DNA from: Thalassiosira profunda
Taxonomy: Eukaryota > Bacillariophyta > Thalassiosirophyceae > Thalassiosirales > Thalassiosiraceae
DNA: 18,473 nt
Assembly: GCA_036939355.1 (NCBI GenBank)
Contig: JALLAP010000167.1
Span: 1-18,473 of the forward strand
Reading direction: 5' to 3'
The translations under genes were made by a program, and so were the position numbers. Below the pieces are notes generated by a model. It was not told the DNA's origin. It ran no database searches and saw nothing but the letters and a program-made list of their open reading frames with translations. Positions 8,443-17,584 of this stretch are shown here, one piece after another; within the stretch, counting starts at the first letter, position 1, and the number at the start of each line of letters is the position of its first letter.

Positions 8443-11400
8443 TCACCTCTCCCTTTCGCCATCGAGAAGCGCGAGAATGCGGCCCATGTACTTGTCGATC
8501 GATGCCGTACCGAACGACACTGCTCGGAAGTGCATGTGAATAGAGTGGCTTCCTCCCTCCATGTGCACATTATGCAGCTTGGTCATCAGCAGCCACCAAC
8601 TCAGCTGTTCCGTAAACAGCTCGAGGTTGGCTTGGTAGCCCTCAAACCGGTCTCGGACGTCCGACTCGTCGCTCATGGCCCAGGCAGCAACGTAGGAGTG
8701 CTTGAGAAAGTTCCGTGCTTGCACAAGTGTGTCAAGGGCTCGCTCGCTTAAGTCAAAGTCATCGTCCGACAGAAACCACAATGTCTCAGCCGCCATCTTG
8801 TCCCGCTTGTCGGCGAAAGATTTGGCGTGGTCGTTTGCGAACAGAGCAGCGCTGTCGTGGGCCTCGTACCGACCCGAGTAGAATAGGGCTCGCCGTTCGC
8901 GCTCGTCTTTGGCATCAGCCTCTGGTTGATACCGATTGCAGATGTGAGGCTCAAAGTGATCGTTTCCAAGCGGTCCGAGGCACAGCCAGCAGAAGTCGGC
9001 TTGGCATCTGCTGCAGTGCATGTGGTTGCACCCTTCATTCTTCTCGATAGGAACGTCGCATCCGGGGCACGGTTTTGAGTGTTTCTTGATCCAGATATCG
9101 GAGTCGGCGTAGATCCTCTGCCACTTTGCGAAATCAGCGCAGTGTGCAGGCTGATGCGGTGCCCTTCCACATAAAAAGCAGAATGTGCTGCTGCATTTCG
9201 AGCAGCGTGTAGGGGCAGAGCCTCTGCTCTGGTCGCTGCGAACGATGACGGTGCAGTCGGGTCCCGGGCACCTCGAATAGCAGCAGTCGCCATCAACAAA
9301 CGATCGCAGTTCAATGTCATTCCACCGAGAAGAAAGCTCAGGAGCAACAGCAGCAACGTCTTCTTTTGTGACGCGTTCGGTGCAATTCTGTTCGGGGCAC
9401 GCTATTGATGGCGGTCCTCTCGCCCACGCTTGCAGGTTGTTGCTTAGGTACTCTTGCCAGCAGGAGTAGCAATATTCGTGCCCGCATGGCATTGAGAACA
9501 GATCACTTGCATTGACGTCATCGTAACAAATCTCGCAGAGGCGTTCGTCATTCGAGTTGCTGTCGCTCAGCGATGCATTGTGACCACATCGATAGACAAT
9601 TCCGCAGTCCTCGGCCATCTTGCTTCGATTACTGTTCATCTCGCTCTTTGCTTTTGATAGGTCAAAGCCACAGTGCCCCAGAACGATCCGAGCAGCAGAG
9701 GGTNCTGTTCATCTCGCTCTTTGCTTTTGATAGGTCAAAGCCACAGTGCCCCAGAACGATCCGAGCAGCAGAGGGTGGCAGGTCTACCGCCAGTACTATC
9801 TCCTGAACCTTTCGATCCAGGTCCAATGAAATCATAGCCTTGTCTTCTTCCATAGATACTTCTGCAGCGACCTTTGCAAGAGTCGAGGCATCCTGCATCA
9901 CAACATCATCCACTGGCAATTTGGCGAGCCCTTTTCGAGCTGCCGCTGCTACGATTGGGTCCCTGTCGTCCGCAAGGTGCGAACAAATGTGTCTCGAAAC
10001 AGGGGGGTCGATCGGCGCGATGAAATCGACAGCCCACTTGGCTGCTCCAAGCCTAGCCGCACTCGAGTCAGCGCATACCGCACACAACAGCGAGGGTAGC
10101 AGCGTGGCTATTTCCGCTTCCAACAGTGCCTGCTGGCTCCATTCGATGCAACACTGGACTTTTAGCAGGGCATCCATCGCCTTTGTCAGAGAGACATGCA
10201 TTCCCACATCCACCTCCCCCACTGCGCACCTGAGGAGGATGATGGGTATCTCGAAGAGTTTGCTCGATATATCCTTTCTTTCAGCACTGTCTGTGGATTG
10301 TTTGAGCCGTTGAAGGAGATTCGTCGCGACCTGCGGAGCCAGCTCAGTGACGATCCCATACGCCGTTTCGCGAGCTTGGAGGGCACAATCTGCGCGCAGT
10401 TGACGCTTCCGCTGAGAGACTCGGTGGTCAGCCAGCAGTTTGTTCAAGTCACGACGATCTCCAAAGGGCCCTGGTACTCCCAGGGCTCGTGGCCCTTGGT
10501 CCCGCCGTTGCTCCATCTCGCCCAACAGCTGCTGCCCGTCCACTTCTGCTTGTGCAATGTGAGACAAGACAGTGGCCGCGATGTCCAGACTAGTTTGGGT
10601 GAAGGATTCATCCAAGGATTCGGGAGACGGAAGCTGATGGATGATCTGGATGGCCCAATAGCTTCCCACCCTGCCCTTCTGATCCTTCAGCGCAAGCACC
10701 AATTGTACAAAGAGGCTAANGGATGGCCCAATAGCTTCCCACCCTGCCCTTCTGATCCTTCAGCGCAAGCACCAATTGTACAAAGAGGCTAAGGGCCCCT
10801 CGATCGCTCTCATTTAATGCCGTCAAATTGATGTGACCCCTACCGGTGTTCGCCAGGTCGACAAAGCCCTCCGGCAGATCTTTTGGCAGAAGCTGGCTGG
10901 TAATGAATTCTACGACCCTCTCTGCCACTCCAAATGGCATGGGGGCGCGTCGAAAGCGAGTTTGCGTCTGGTTGTGGTTTCTGGGGAGGTTGTGCTGACC
11001 AGCTACTGGTGGCGCTCGTTCAAGATCCATTGCAAGTTCATTCATTGGATCCTCTACATGTGCCGGTAGCTGATCTTGCTCCCTGGCATCAACCTCCCCT
11101 CTCTCCATCGCCAGTTGTTGAGCCATGGGGCCGAGAAGCGCTTCGATTTTCGCCCTTTCGTCGGCATGCTTCTCCAAAATGGGACGAGACACCCACTCCC
11201 CCAGTACCAGGACCAACAGGCACGATGCAAACGTCAGATCGTACGGGCACTGCGGAGAGACATCCCTGCTATTGACCCTTTGCAGCGGCTTCTTCTTGCC
11301 CTTGCCTTCCTCCATACAACCAGCAAGGACGCTGCTAGCCTTGGGGGATCCCCGCGATCTGTGTTGGCACTTCCAAAAGTGGTGGCTTCTGTTCAAACAC

Positions 11401-12535
11401 TGCAACGCCAGCTTCCCGTGCATGGAACCGCTCGAACCTGCGAGGATGCACAGCAAGAGCGCCCGCTGCGTGGCCGCTCGATCCCCCTGAATTGCGGTAG
11501 AGGCACGGTGCTCAGTCCGGAGAACCTCCACGATCTGATTGGCACAAGAGTACTTCAGCTCGCGGAGATAACGAACGTTCCACGCGCGCTGCCTCGATCG
11601 ATCCCGCCGGCTATTCAACAGATCCAACGCCGCGAGGGAGATGCCGCTGTCGTGATCGGCCACGGCGTGCTCCGCCTCGTGGAGGATCCGATGCAACCGT
11701 TCCGCCTCGGGGGTGGGAGGCCAAAACAGCAGCAGGTCCAGTGCCAGATGATACAGACCGGTCGTTTCGAGCCACGGAATGGATAGATTGCTTTCGTCAT
11801 CGAGAAGAGAAAAGGGGGTGGGCGTCTTCCAATCGTATTCGTCAAAATGATCTCGATCCCAATCGATCAAGAGGGGGAGGCCCCAGCTCAGGGCCAACAA
11901 ATCGAGGCACATCCACGCCGCGCTGCGATAGTTCAATTCCTTTGCTGAGTTGCGGCGGATACCCGATGCTTCTTCCAACAGTGAGGGGCATAGCCCATGC
12001 ACCACTGATCCCAACGAGGAGAGCATCGATAGATACTGCCTCTGCTGCTCTGCCCTCGTCTTCTTTTCATACTCATCCTTCTCTCCCGATGCATCCGGCA
12101 ATTTGCAATACGGCAGCGACGCCTGCAGCAGCGACAACACAAAGGCCACCGTCACGGTATGGTGTGATGGCCCCCTCGTATTCTCTCGAGGGCGTGCATG
12201 AATATGCCCGAGACGTGCTCCTGCAATTTTGCGCGCAGCGCCAGCTCCTCATCGATAACATCTGCTGCGTCCTCATCTTCCATAATGCGTCTCCGTCCTC
12301 GCAACTCCTCAAGCGCCGAGGTGTGCTTGTCGAGATGGTCCGCCAGGCGGGGCAGCAATCCCGTCAGAATTTTGGGCAGCGCCGCATCGGGCGAGTGGGC
12401 GAGGCGGTTTCGCACCCGGACCAGCGAGGCCAGCTCGGCGCGGAGGGCCTCCATCGTCGTCAGAGTAGTAGTAGTACCTCCTCCTTCGCGACCGCCCGGC
12501 TGGGCGGGCGGGCAAGGGCAAGAGCTGCTGCGCAT
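8443..12535 (-). CDS. ECM29-like HEAT region fused to UBA-like and Ariadne RBR E3 ubiquitin ligase
   Basis: Reading path of about 1315 residues after one copy of each 72-bp duplication and both Ns are removed and one missing base near 12150-12185 is allowed for. The N-terminus (RVRNRLAHSPDAALPKILTG, then LLPRLADHLDK) and the segment near residues 803-845 (ARLGAAKWAVDF, SRHICSHLADDRDP) resemble the N-terminal HEAT repeats of the proteasome adaptor ECM29. Near 885-917 a UBA-like segment, DLPPSAARIVLGHCGF, is like that preceding Ariadne RING1. From about 950: RING1 (CEICYDD, PCGHEYC), IBR (CSKCSSTFCFLCGR), RING2 (CPGCDVPIEKNEGCNHMHC, with the catalytic Cys expected in GCNHMHC) and a C-terminal Ariadne helical domain. 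Expected role: transfer of ubiquitin through a RING2 thioester, possibly docked on proteasomes by the HEAT part. The start could be at 12535 or at MEALRAEL (12454). Two adjacent genes joined by misassembly is the main alternative. Confidence 0.75.
9632..9703. repeat. 72-bp exact duplicate, copy 1, ending at the single N at 9704
   Basis: Identical to 9705-9776 and separated from it by one N. The duplication breaks the frame of the ECM29-RBR gene exactly where the UBA-like segment meets the RBR module. Deleting one copy plus the N gives KAKSEMNSNRSKMAEDC in one frame. Most likely an unmerged contig overlap. Confidence 0.92.
9705..9776. repeat. 72-bp exact duplicate, copy 2, following the N at 9704
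   Basis: Second copy of 9632-9703. It starts CTGTTCATCTCG and ends GCAGCAGAGGGT; see copy 1. Confidence 0.92.
10648..10719. repeat. 72-bp exact duplicate, copy 1, ending at the single N at 10720
   Basis: Identical to 10721-10792 with one N between. On the minus strand both copies encode LVLALKDQKGRVGSYWAI. Collapsing them makes the ECM29-like region continuous (GSYWAIQIIHQLPS). It has the same length and structure as the duplication at 9632, which points to a systematic assembly origin. Confidence 0.92.
10721..10792. repeat. 72-bp exact duplicate, copy 2, following the N at 10720
   Basis: Second copy of 10648-10719. It starts GGATGGCCCAAT and ends AAAGAGGCTAA; see copy 1. Confidence 0.92.
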
Positions 12536-12611
12536 ACCGGCACGTCTCTGGCTTCTGGTGTCTCTGGCCCAGCGCTGGGGACTGGGGAGGCTATGTACGC
12601 TCTATCGAAGT

Positions 12612-12627
12612 ACGTAAAATAGCTAAC
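12612..12627 (-). promoter_or_regulatory. Shared 16-bp motif (minus strand) in a divergent promoter (ECM29-RBR / LRR-1 right)
   Basis: The minus strand reads GTTAGCTATTTTACGT, then ACTTCGATAGAGCGTA, mirroring 5046-5061. It lies 77 bp before the upstream ATG of the ECM29-RBR gene and 48 bp before the LRR-1 right-copy ATG. The function is inferred from recurrence in four divergent gaps. Confidence 0.5.
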
Positions 12628-12674
12628 TGGGATCTTGGGCACCCCGCCCGCCCGCCACGTAAAACCCCGCGCAC

Positions 12675-14256
12675 ATGGTGGAGGAGGACGAGTTCCGCAA
12701 CAGGACGGACGTCCGTCGCGCGTTCATTCCCTCCACGGCGTCCGCAGTGGGCGACAGTGCGTTCGAGAATTGCACCGAGCTGCGGGAGGTCGAGATATGC
12801 GAGGGGGTGCGGGAGATTGGCAGCATGGCATTCCGCGGCTGCCGGAAGCTGGAAGGTGCGAAAATTCCCTCCTCCGTCACCGAAATTAGCAGCCGTGCCT
12901 TTGAGGACTGCGCCAGCTTGTCGACCGTCAAGCTGTCCCCGGGGCTGAAGGAAATTGGCAAGGGGGCATTCAGACGCTGTCGGAACCTGGAGAGAGTGGC
13001 CATTCCTGTCACAGTCAGAAAAATTGACGCGGGGGCGTTCGAGGATTGCCAAAAGTTAGTGGAGGTCGAGCTCTATTCCCGAGGGTGCGAGAGAATGACA
13101 TTCGGGGAACTCTATTCTTGGCCTCAGTGTGAAGAAGCTGAGGAGGGGTGGTGGACCGAGTTCAATGCCGATGCCTTCCTCTCTTGCAAAAGTCTGAAGA
13201 CGGTGGAGCTCTGCGAAGGGATTCAGTTCTTTTCGCCTACTGCATTCGAAGGTTGTCGCTCTTTCAATCGGCGCATCAATATCCCTTCGCCTGCCTTTGC
13301 AATCTCGTACAGAAACCGCATCGGTGGAGGAAGTGGCGGCGCAGGGAGCGCAAGGTCGGAAGGAGACGACGATGAGGAGAGCAGCGATATTGGTGGCGAT
13401 GACAGTGACGAGGACTCGAGGGGCAGCAGTGATGAAGACGACGCTGAGTCTTCTTCAGACGAAGGTCGTGAAATGGTTCATCACCAGTTCCGCTTGTTGA
13501 CAGATACAACCATCGATCTTGATCAACCATGGCCGGCAACGTCTGACGACTGGCGAGCAGCTTATTTTGATACACCCGGCACCTACATGATTGTGTCAAA
13601 GTGCCTGAAGAACATGAGTGCCAATGGTCTGGGGAAAATGGCGGCCAACATCCAATATCTCGTGGAAGGGGACCTTTGTTACGACAATGGAGGGTGCAAT
13701 TGGGAGGCAGCCTACGAGATACCGGCCATGGTTGGCCACTATGGGGTCTCCGTTGAGGCTACTTCCATCCTTGAGCTTGCGCTATGGGGACTTTGATTTG
13801 ATTTTCCGAATTACTCACCCTCCCTCCCTCAGATTATTGGCCACCTCCCCCGAAGTGTGGAACCCCTAGCTTTCACTAGCTTTAGCCACACTCCCTTGCT
13901 GCAATGGCGGTTGGCAAAGGGTGGCAAGCACCGGCCTGGATGGTACGTATCAGCCTCAGATACGTAGGTAGTACCAATTCCTACGTACAGGTACGGTTCC
14001 ACAGACTGGCCCATATTGTTGGTTCCACACTCCCTCCCTCCCTCACTTTCTCAGCAAAGTGGCGAGTAATTCAGAAGATCAAATCAAAAAAATCGACGAA
14101 ACCGAAATGGCAAGGGGTGATTCTCTGCGCAGAAAACAGTGTCGCCGCGATTGTGATGCACAAACCATCATTCCCCTCGTCTTGCCTTACATCCACATCC
14201 CCTGGAAAGTGACGGGGTACAAAAATGACGATGTCTTTCCTCCCGCAATGAGATGA
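12675..14256 (+). pseudogene. BspA-type LRR protein (LRR-1, right copy) interrupted by a MITE-like insertion
   Basis: The first open segment, 12675-13796, encodes 373 residues: LRR_5 repeats (IPSSVTEISSRAFEDC and similar), a shorter acidic tract than the left copy, and the start of the C-terminal module. It stops two codons after SILELALW (GL then TGA). The remaining C-terminal residues, from KKIDETEMARGDSLRRKQ to FPPAMR, resume at about 14085 after the insertion and end at 14256. The left copy is continuous here (LELALWKTKIDETEM), so the interruption is derived in this copy. The N-terminus starts MVEEDEFRNRT and lacks about 20 residues present on the left. A truncated product missing about 55 C-terminal residues could still be made. 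Confidence 0.83.
13792..14088. mobile_element. 297-bp MITE-like element with 25-bp terminal inverted repeats
   Basis: The element is present in the right LRR-1 copy and absent from the left, so its borders are defined by comparison. The left end reads TTTGATTTGATTTTCC then GAATTACTC (13792-13816). The right end, reverse-complemented, reads TTTGATTTGATCTTCT then GAATTACTC (14064-14088); 23 of 25 positions match. It has no coding capacity. Internal structure includes AGTGTGGAACC (13854-13864) paired with GGTTCCACACT (14021-14031) and a central hairpin at 13944-13966. A target-site duplication is not obvious; the flanks differ slightly from the empty site. It lacks GT-AG splice boundaries, so an introner that is spliced out cleanly is not supported. 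Confidence 0.82.
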
Positions 14257-14306
14257 AATGAATGTAGCGTTATTCGTAAACAAGTGTTGTTTTTTCTGGT
14301 AGCTCG

Positions 14307-15929
14307 TCAAACTCGGGCCGCAAAGAGATACATTGTCCACACAGCCACGGTTGCAAGAGCCACCAGAGTCATCAGGAAAGAAACGTGTTCTGCCGACAAC
14401 CCAGCACTGTCTTGCAATATTCCTCCGGACATTGCACTGAATGCTTCGCTGAGCGTTGCCAGGGCATAGTCGACTGACATGGTCCTTCCCAACATACTAG
14501 CAGAGGAGAACTTCTGCAATAGTAGTGAAGAGTAGACCCACACTACTGACGAACCTGCCGAACGAATTGATGTGAATGCGCAGATCCACCAGAAGCTTTC
14601 GCCCCAAGACAAGCCATAGCAACCCAGAGCCATCAGGAGGAACGACCCCAGGCAAGCCCTCTCCAGAGATTGAACATTGTCCATGCGAGTGAAAAAGTCC
14701 GTAACGACAGGTCCAAGGAAGCATCCTACGCCGACGAAAGCAAAGAGCATCCCCAAGCGATGGCTGCTCCCTTCCATTGCGTCTTCTCTACCGTCTCGTC
14801 TCCTTTCCGAAAACGTGACATTCAGCACATCGGCGGAGCCGTAGATGAGAGCCGCGCACGCTTTGAAGAACACAAACGGCCCCCATGCCTTCGAGCGTAG
14901 ATAGACCAATCCTTCCCCAAACAGCCTCGTGAATTGCGATGGCAATAGTACTGACTCCCCTCTATTGTCATTGCTGGATTTGGCACCCGGCTCGGATTCG
15001 AACTCGGATGCAACGTAGCTCCCTTCAATCCTCCAAATGAATACAGCACTTATCAAGTACGACACACTGTCGATGCAAAAGCACATGGATATGCCCAGGC
15101 CTTCAGCGGACAACCCTCCCAGCGAACTGCCAACTGCAGTCATCAAGCTCCACGAGAGTTCGGATAGCGTCATCGCCTTCTTCAGACTCGCTTCATTAGT
15201 CACCAGCATGGGAACGATGGCCGAGCGAGACGGCTCGTACAATGCCGCAACTGTCATTTGCAAGGCGGTAGCTGCGTAGATTGCGATGATCGATCTCCAA
15301 TAATAAGCCACGAGGAAGAGCAACGCCGCGAGTGATCCCAATAAGTCCAATAGCCACATCATCGTTCGTCTATCGTAGGTGTCGGCGAGGACTCCGCCGA
15401 TGGAGGTGAAGCACGCACTTGGGAGGAGGCGCAGCGAGACGAGAATGGAGATCGAGGTTCGTGATGTCATATTGTTTGCAGATTGTATTTGTTCGATGGC
15501 GGCGATGGAGGCGACGTAGGTGAACCACCTGCCCTCGCGGCAAGCATCAGATCAACGAGTCGATACATCAATGCAATCACATCAGATGCTAACGATTTTT
15601 GCAACTCACTCGCCGGCGTGTGTCACCAAATAGCTGAGCAGATACCACCGGTAGTTCTCATTGTCTCTCATGAGGTTCCAATAGGAAACTCTGCGATGCG
15701 ACTCCCTATCGGTGTCGCGTGAACGTGATGGGTCCGTCGCAGCATCGCAGTATGCGTGCGCATGGTTGATGCCCCCTCCAGAGTAGACGCGCACATGTGC
15801 ATCATGTGCATCATTTTCTTCGACGGCGCCGTACGAACTGCCGGCACCAAGACCTGCATCCAGCGACGATCGCGGGAGCAGAGGAAGCGCATCAACCTCC
15901 GCGGCGCTGCCCTCTTCGGGGGCTGACAT
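14307..15929 (-). CDS. EntS-like MFS transporter, right copy (two exons)
   Basis: Exon 1 is 15610-15929 and exon 2 is 14307-15528 (minus strand), giving about 513 residues in one frame from MSAPEEGSAAEVD. The soluble N-terminus, first TM (YRWYLLSYLVTHAGEW), motif A (GGVLADTYDRR) and later hydrophobic helices match the left copy, with about ten substitutions in exon 2 (for example EGLGIS against EALGIS). Unlike the left copy its N-terminal frame is intact. Its C-terminus ends early at LFAARV because of a 2-nt insertion (CTTTGCGGCCC against CTTTGGCCC), losing about 12 residues beyond the last helix, probably with little effect. This is the more likely functional copy. The family is proton-driven export; the substrate is unknown. 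It is divergent from the protease-like gene. Confidence 0.87.
15529..15609 (-). other. GT-AG spliceosomal intron in the right MFS gene
   Basis: 81 bp on the minus strand, with donor GTGAGTTGC at 15609 and acceptor GAGGGCAG ending at 15529. Length and junction codon (GA/G, Glu) are the same as in the left copy. Confidence 0.88.
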
Positions 15930-15987
15930 CTCGGGTGATGAAGCGATAGATGAGTGCGTGAAGCGCCGGGCTGCTACCTACACGTAC

Positions 15988-16003
15988 ACGTAAAATAGCT
16001 AAC
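15988..16003 (-). promoter_or_regulatory. Shared 16-bp motif (minus strand) in a divergent promoter (MFS right / protease right)
   Basis: Reads GTTAGCTATTTTACGT on the minus strand, followed by GTACGTGTAGGTAGC as in the left arm at 1743-1773. It lies 59 bp before the MFS start (15929) and about 89 bp before the protease-like start (16092). Confidence 0.55.
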
Positions 16004-16091
16004 GCTGGCCAGCCGGCCAGCTTCTCCTTCCTCGCTGACGTTGCCACCTGCGTTGCCACAAGCTCCGCTCTCCGCTCATAAAACCGACACC

Positions 16092-17534
16092 ATGCCTCGG
16101 CGCCGCCATCCCCGCCTTCTGCCCCTTGCCTTTGCGGCGCTGCAATGCGTCGCCCTCGCCAGTGGTCTGGCGCCGCCGGCCTTCGTGCACCGCCCTCGTC
16201 CTGCCCCGCTGCTGCAGCTTTCTCAAGCGGTGGGCAGCAACATCGAGGGCGAGACTGATCGGCAGCTGCTCGAGTCTTTGCGTTCGCTGCGGGTGAAAGA
16301 GCTCAAATCTGAGCTGGAATCGCTGGGCGTGTCCACGAGAGATGCATTCGAGAAGGAGGAGTTGGTGCAGCGTCTTTACAAATCTCGGTTGGGAGGGACG
16401 ACGAGCGTTGGCGATGCGGGTGCTGCGGACAATCCGAGGAAAAAGAAGAAGAAGCGACGAACCTACGACGACGATGATGCTGCTGATACTGTAGACGACA
16501 TGGCTGCTACAGCTGCATCCGGTTCGTGGACGATCGCGGCGCCCTTCGTGTATCACGAACTCGAAACGTCCAAATCGGTGGCCGCCCAAAATGCAGAGGA
16601 CATCTACATCCGACCCTCCGCAGGAAAATACGCCGCCATCAAGGTGCAGCTGGAGAAGAATGGCAAATCCGTGGATCTGACACTGCTCGTAGATACGGCG
16701 TGCTCGGGCTTGGTACTGTCTCCCGCTGCCGTCGCCAGAGCAAATCAGCAAATCCCCGGAATACTCGAAACTGCGAGCAATGTCGGGGCAACGATGACGA
16801 TGGCAGGGGGCTCGCAAGGAGCGGCCGTGGCCAAGTGGGACAGCTACACGAAACTGATGGTGGGCGGGGCAGAGGTCAATCATGTCAGCATGGCGGCCTG
16901 CCAAGACATTGGTGCGCTGCCGTCGGGGTTGGACGGGATCTGGGGACTCTCTTTCTTGGATCAATTTGCATGCGTGGACTTTGACTTTGCAACGAACGAG
17001 CTACGATTGTCGAAGTCGGATCCCAACCCACTGATACCCAACGTGAACGACGTGGTCGCCCGGGGCCCGCTGTCGCTGACGAGGCTCCGCATTCCCGCCG
17101 CTGACGTGACATTGGACGGGCGCGGCCCGGTCAAGCTTATTGTGGATACCGGCGCAGCGTCCAGCTTCTTGAATTGGAAGGGCGTCGCGGACATGCGCCT
17201 GTCGTCCTCCTCGCCCCAGATCGAACCAATACGAGAGTCGATCGGGGCGATGGGCGCGGATAATATGGCCTTGCAGCTCACTCATCGTTTCAAGCTGAAG
17301 CGTAGGTGGAACTTGGTGGCCGAAAACAACGCCGTGGGAGACTTTTGCCCGGGGATTGGACTCGGGGACAATGAAAGTAGCGATATGGACATCAGTGATT
17401 TGCCTGTGTTGGAAGCATTGAAAGGAGACGGTGTGGGCGGGATATTGGGGGCGGACCTTCTAATGATGTGCGATGTGGTGAGGTTCTGCGGACTCAATGG
17501 CGCGTCGCCGTCGATGATTTTGATGAAGCAATGA
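16092..17534 (+). CDS. Secreted or plastid-targeted double aspartyl-protease-like protein (right copy)
   Basis: A protein of 480 residues starting MPRRRHPRLLPLAF. It has the same organisation as the left copy: signal-like hydrophobic stretch with SGLAPPAFVH, SAP-like LRSLRVKELKSELES, basic then acidic linker, a first half with LLVDTACSGLVLS and GIWGLSFLDQF, and a second half with LIVDTGAASSFLN and GGILGADLL. About 20 substitutions separate the mature parts (for example GENGSSDID against GDNESSDMD, and RCDVVRFAGL against MCDVVRFCGL). The presequence is more divergent and shorter by a few residues. Both copies are intact, so the gene seems maintained. Peptidase activity is inferred from the paired Asp motifs; the first, DTA, is atypical and may be weaker or inactive. 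Confidence 0.86.
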   Translation: MPRRRHPRLLPLAFAALQCVALASGLAPPAFVHRPRPAPLLQLSQAVGSNIEGETDRQLLESLRSLRVKELKSELESLGVSTRDAFEKEELVQRLYKSRLGGTTSVGDAGAADNPRKKKKKRRTYDDDDAADTVDDMAATAASGSWTIAAPFVYHELETSKSVAAQNAEDIYIRPSAGKYAAIKVQLEKNGKSVDLTLLVDTACSGLVLSPAAVARANQQIPGILETASNVGATMTMAGGSQGAAVAKWDSYTKLMVGGAEVNHVSMAACQDIGALPSGLDGIWGLSFLDQFACVDFDFATNELRLSKSDPNPLIPNVNDVVARGPLSLTRLRIPAADVTLDGRGPVKLIVDTGAASSFLNWKGVADMRLSSSSPQIEPIRESIGAMGADNMALQLTHRFKLKRRWNLVAENNAVGDFCPGIGLGDNESSDMDISDLPVLEALKGDGVGGILGADLLMMCDVVRFCGLNGASPSMILMKQ

Positions 17535-17584
17535 GACGACTGCAGTGTTGACCAGGATGCTCTGTGACAAGTTTCTTCATGCAA

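Noticed and set aside
13792..14088. Canonical GT-AG intron in the right LRR-1 copy
   Set aside because: There is no GT at the left border and an in-frame stop precedes the first GT; the TIRs and the empty left site indicate a transposable element.
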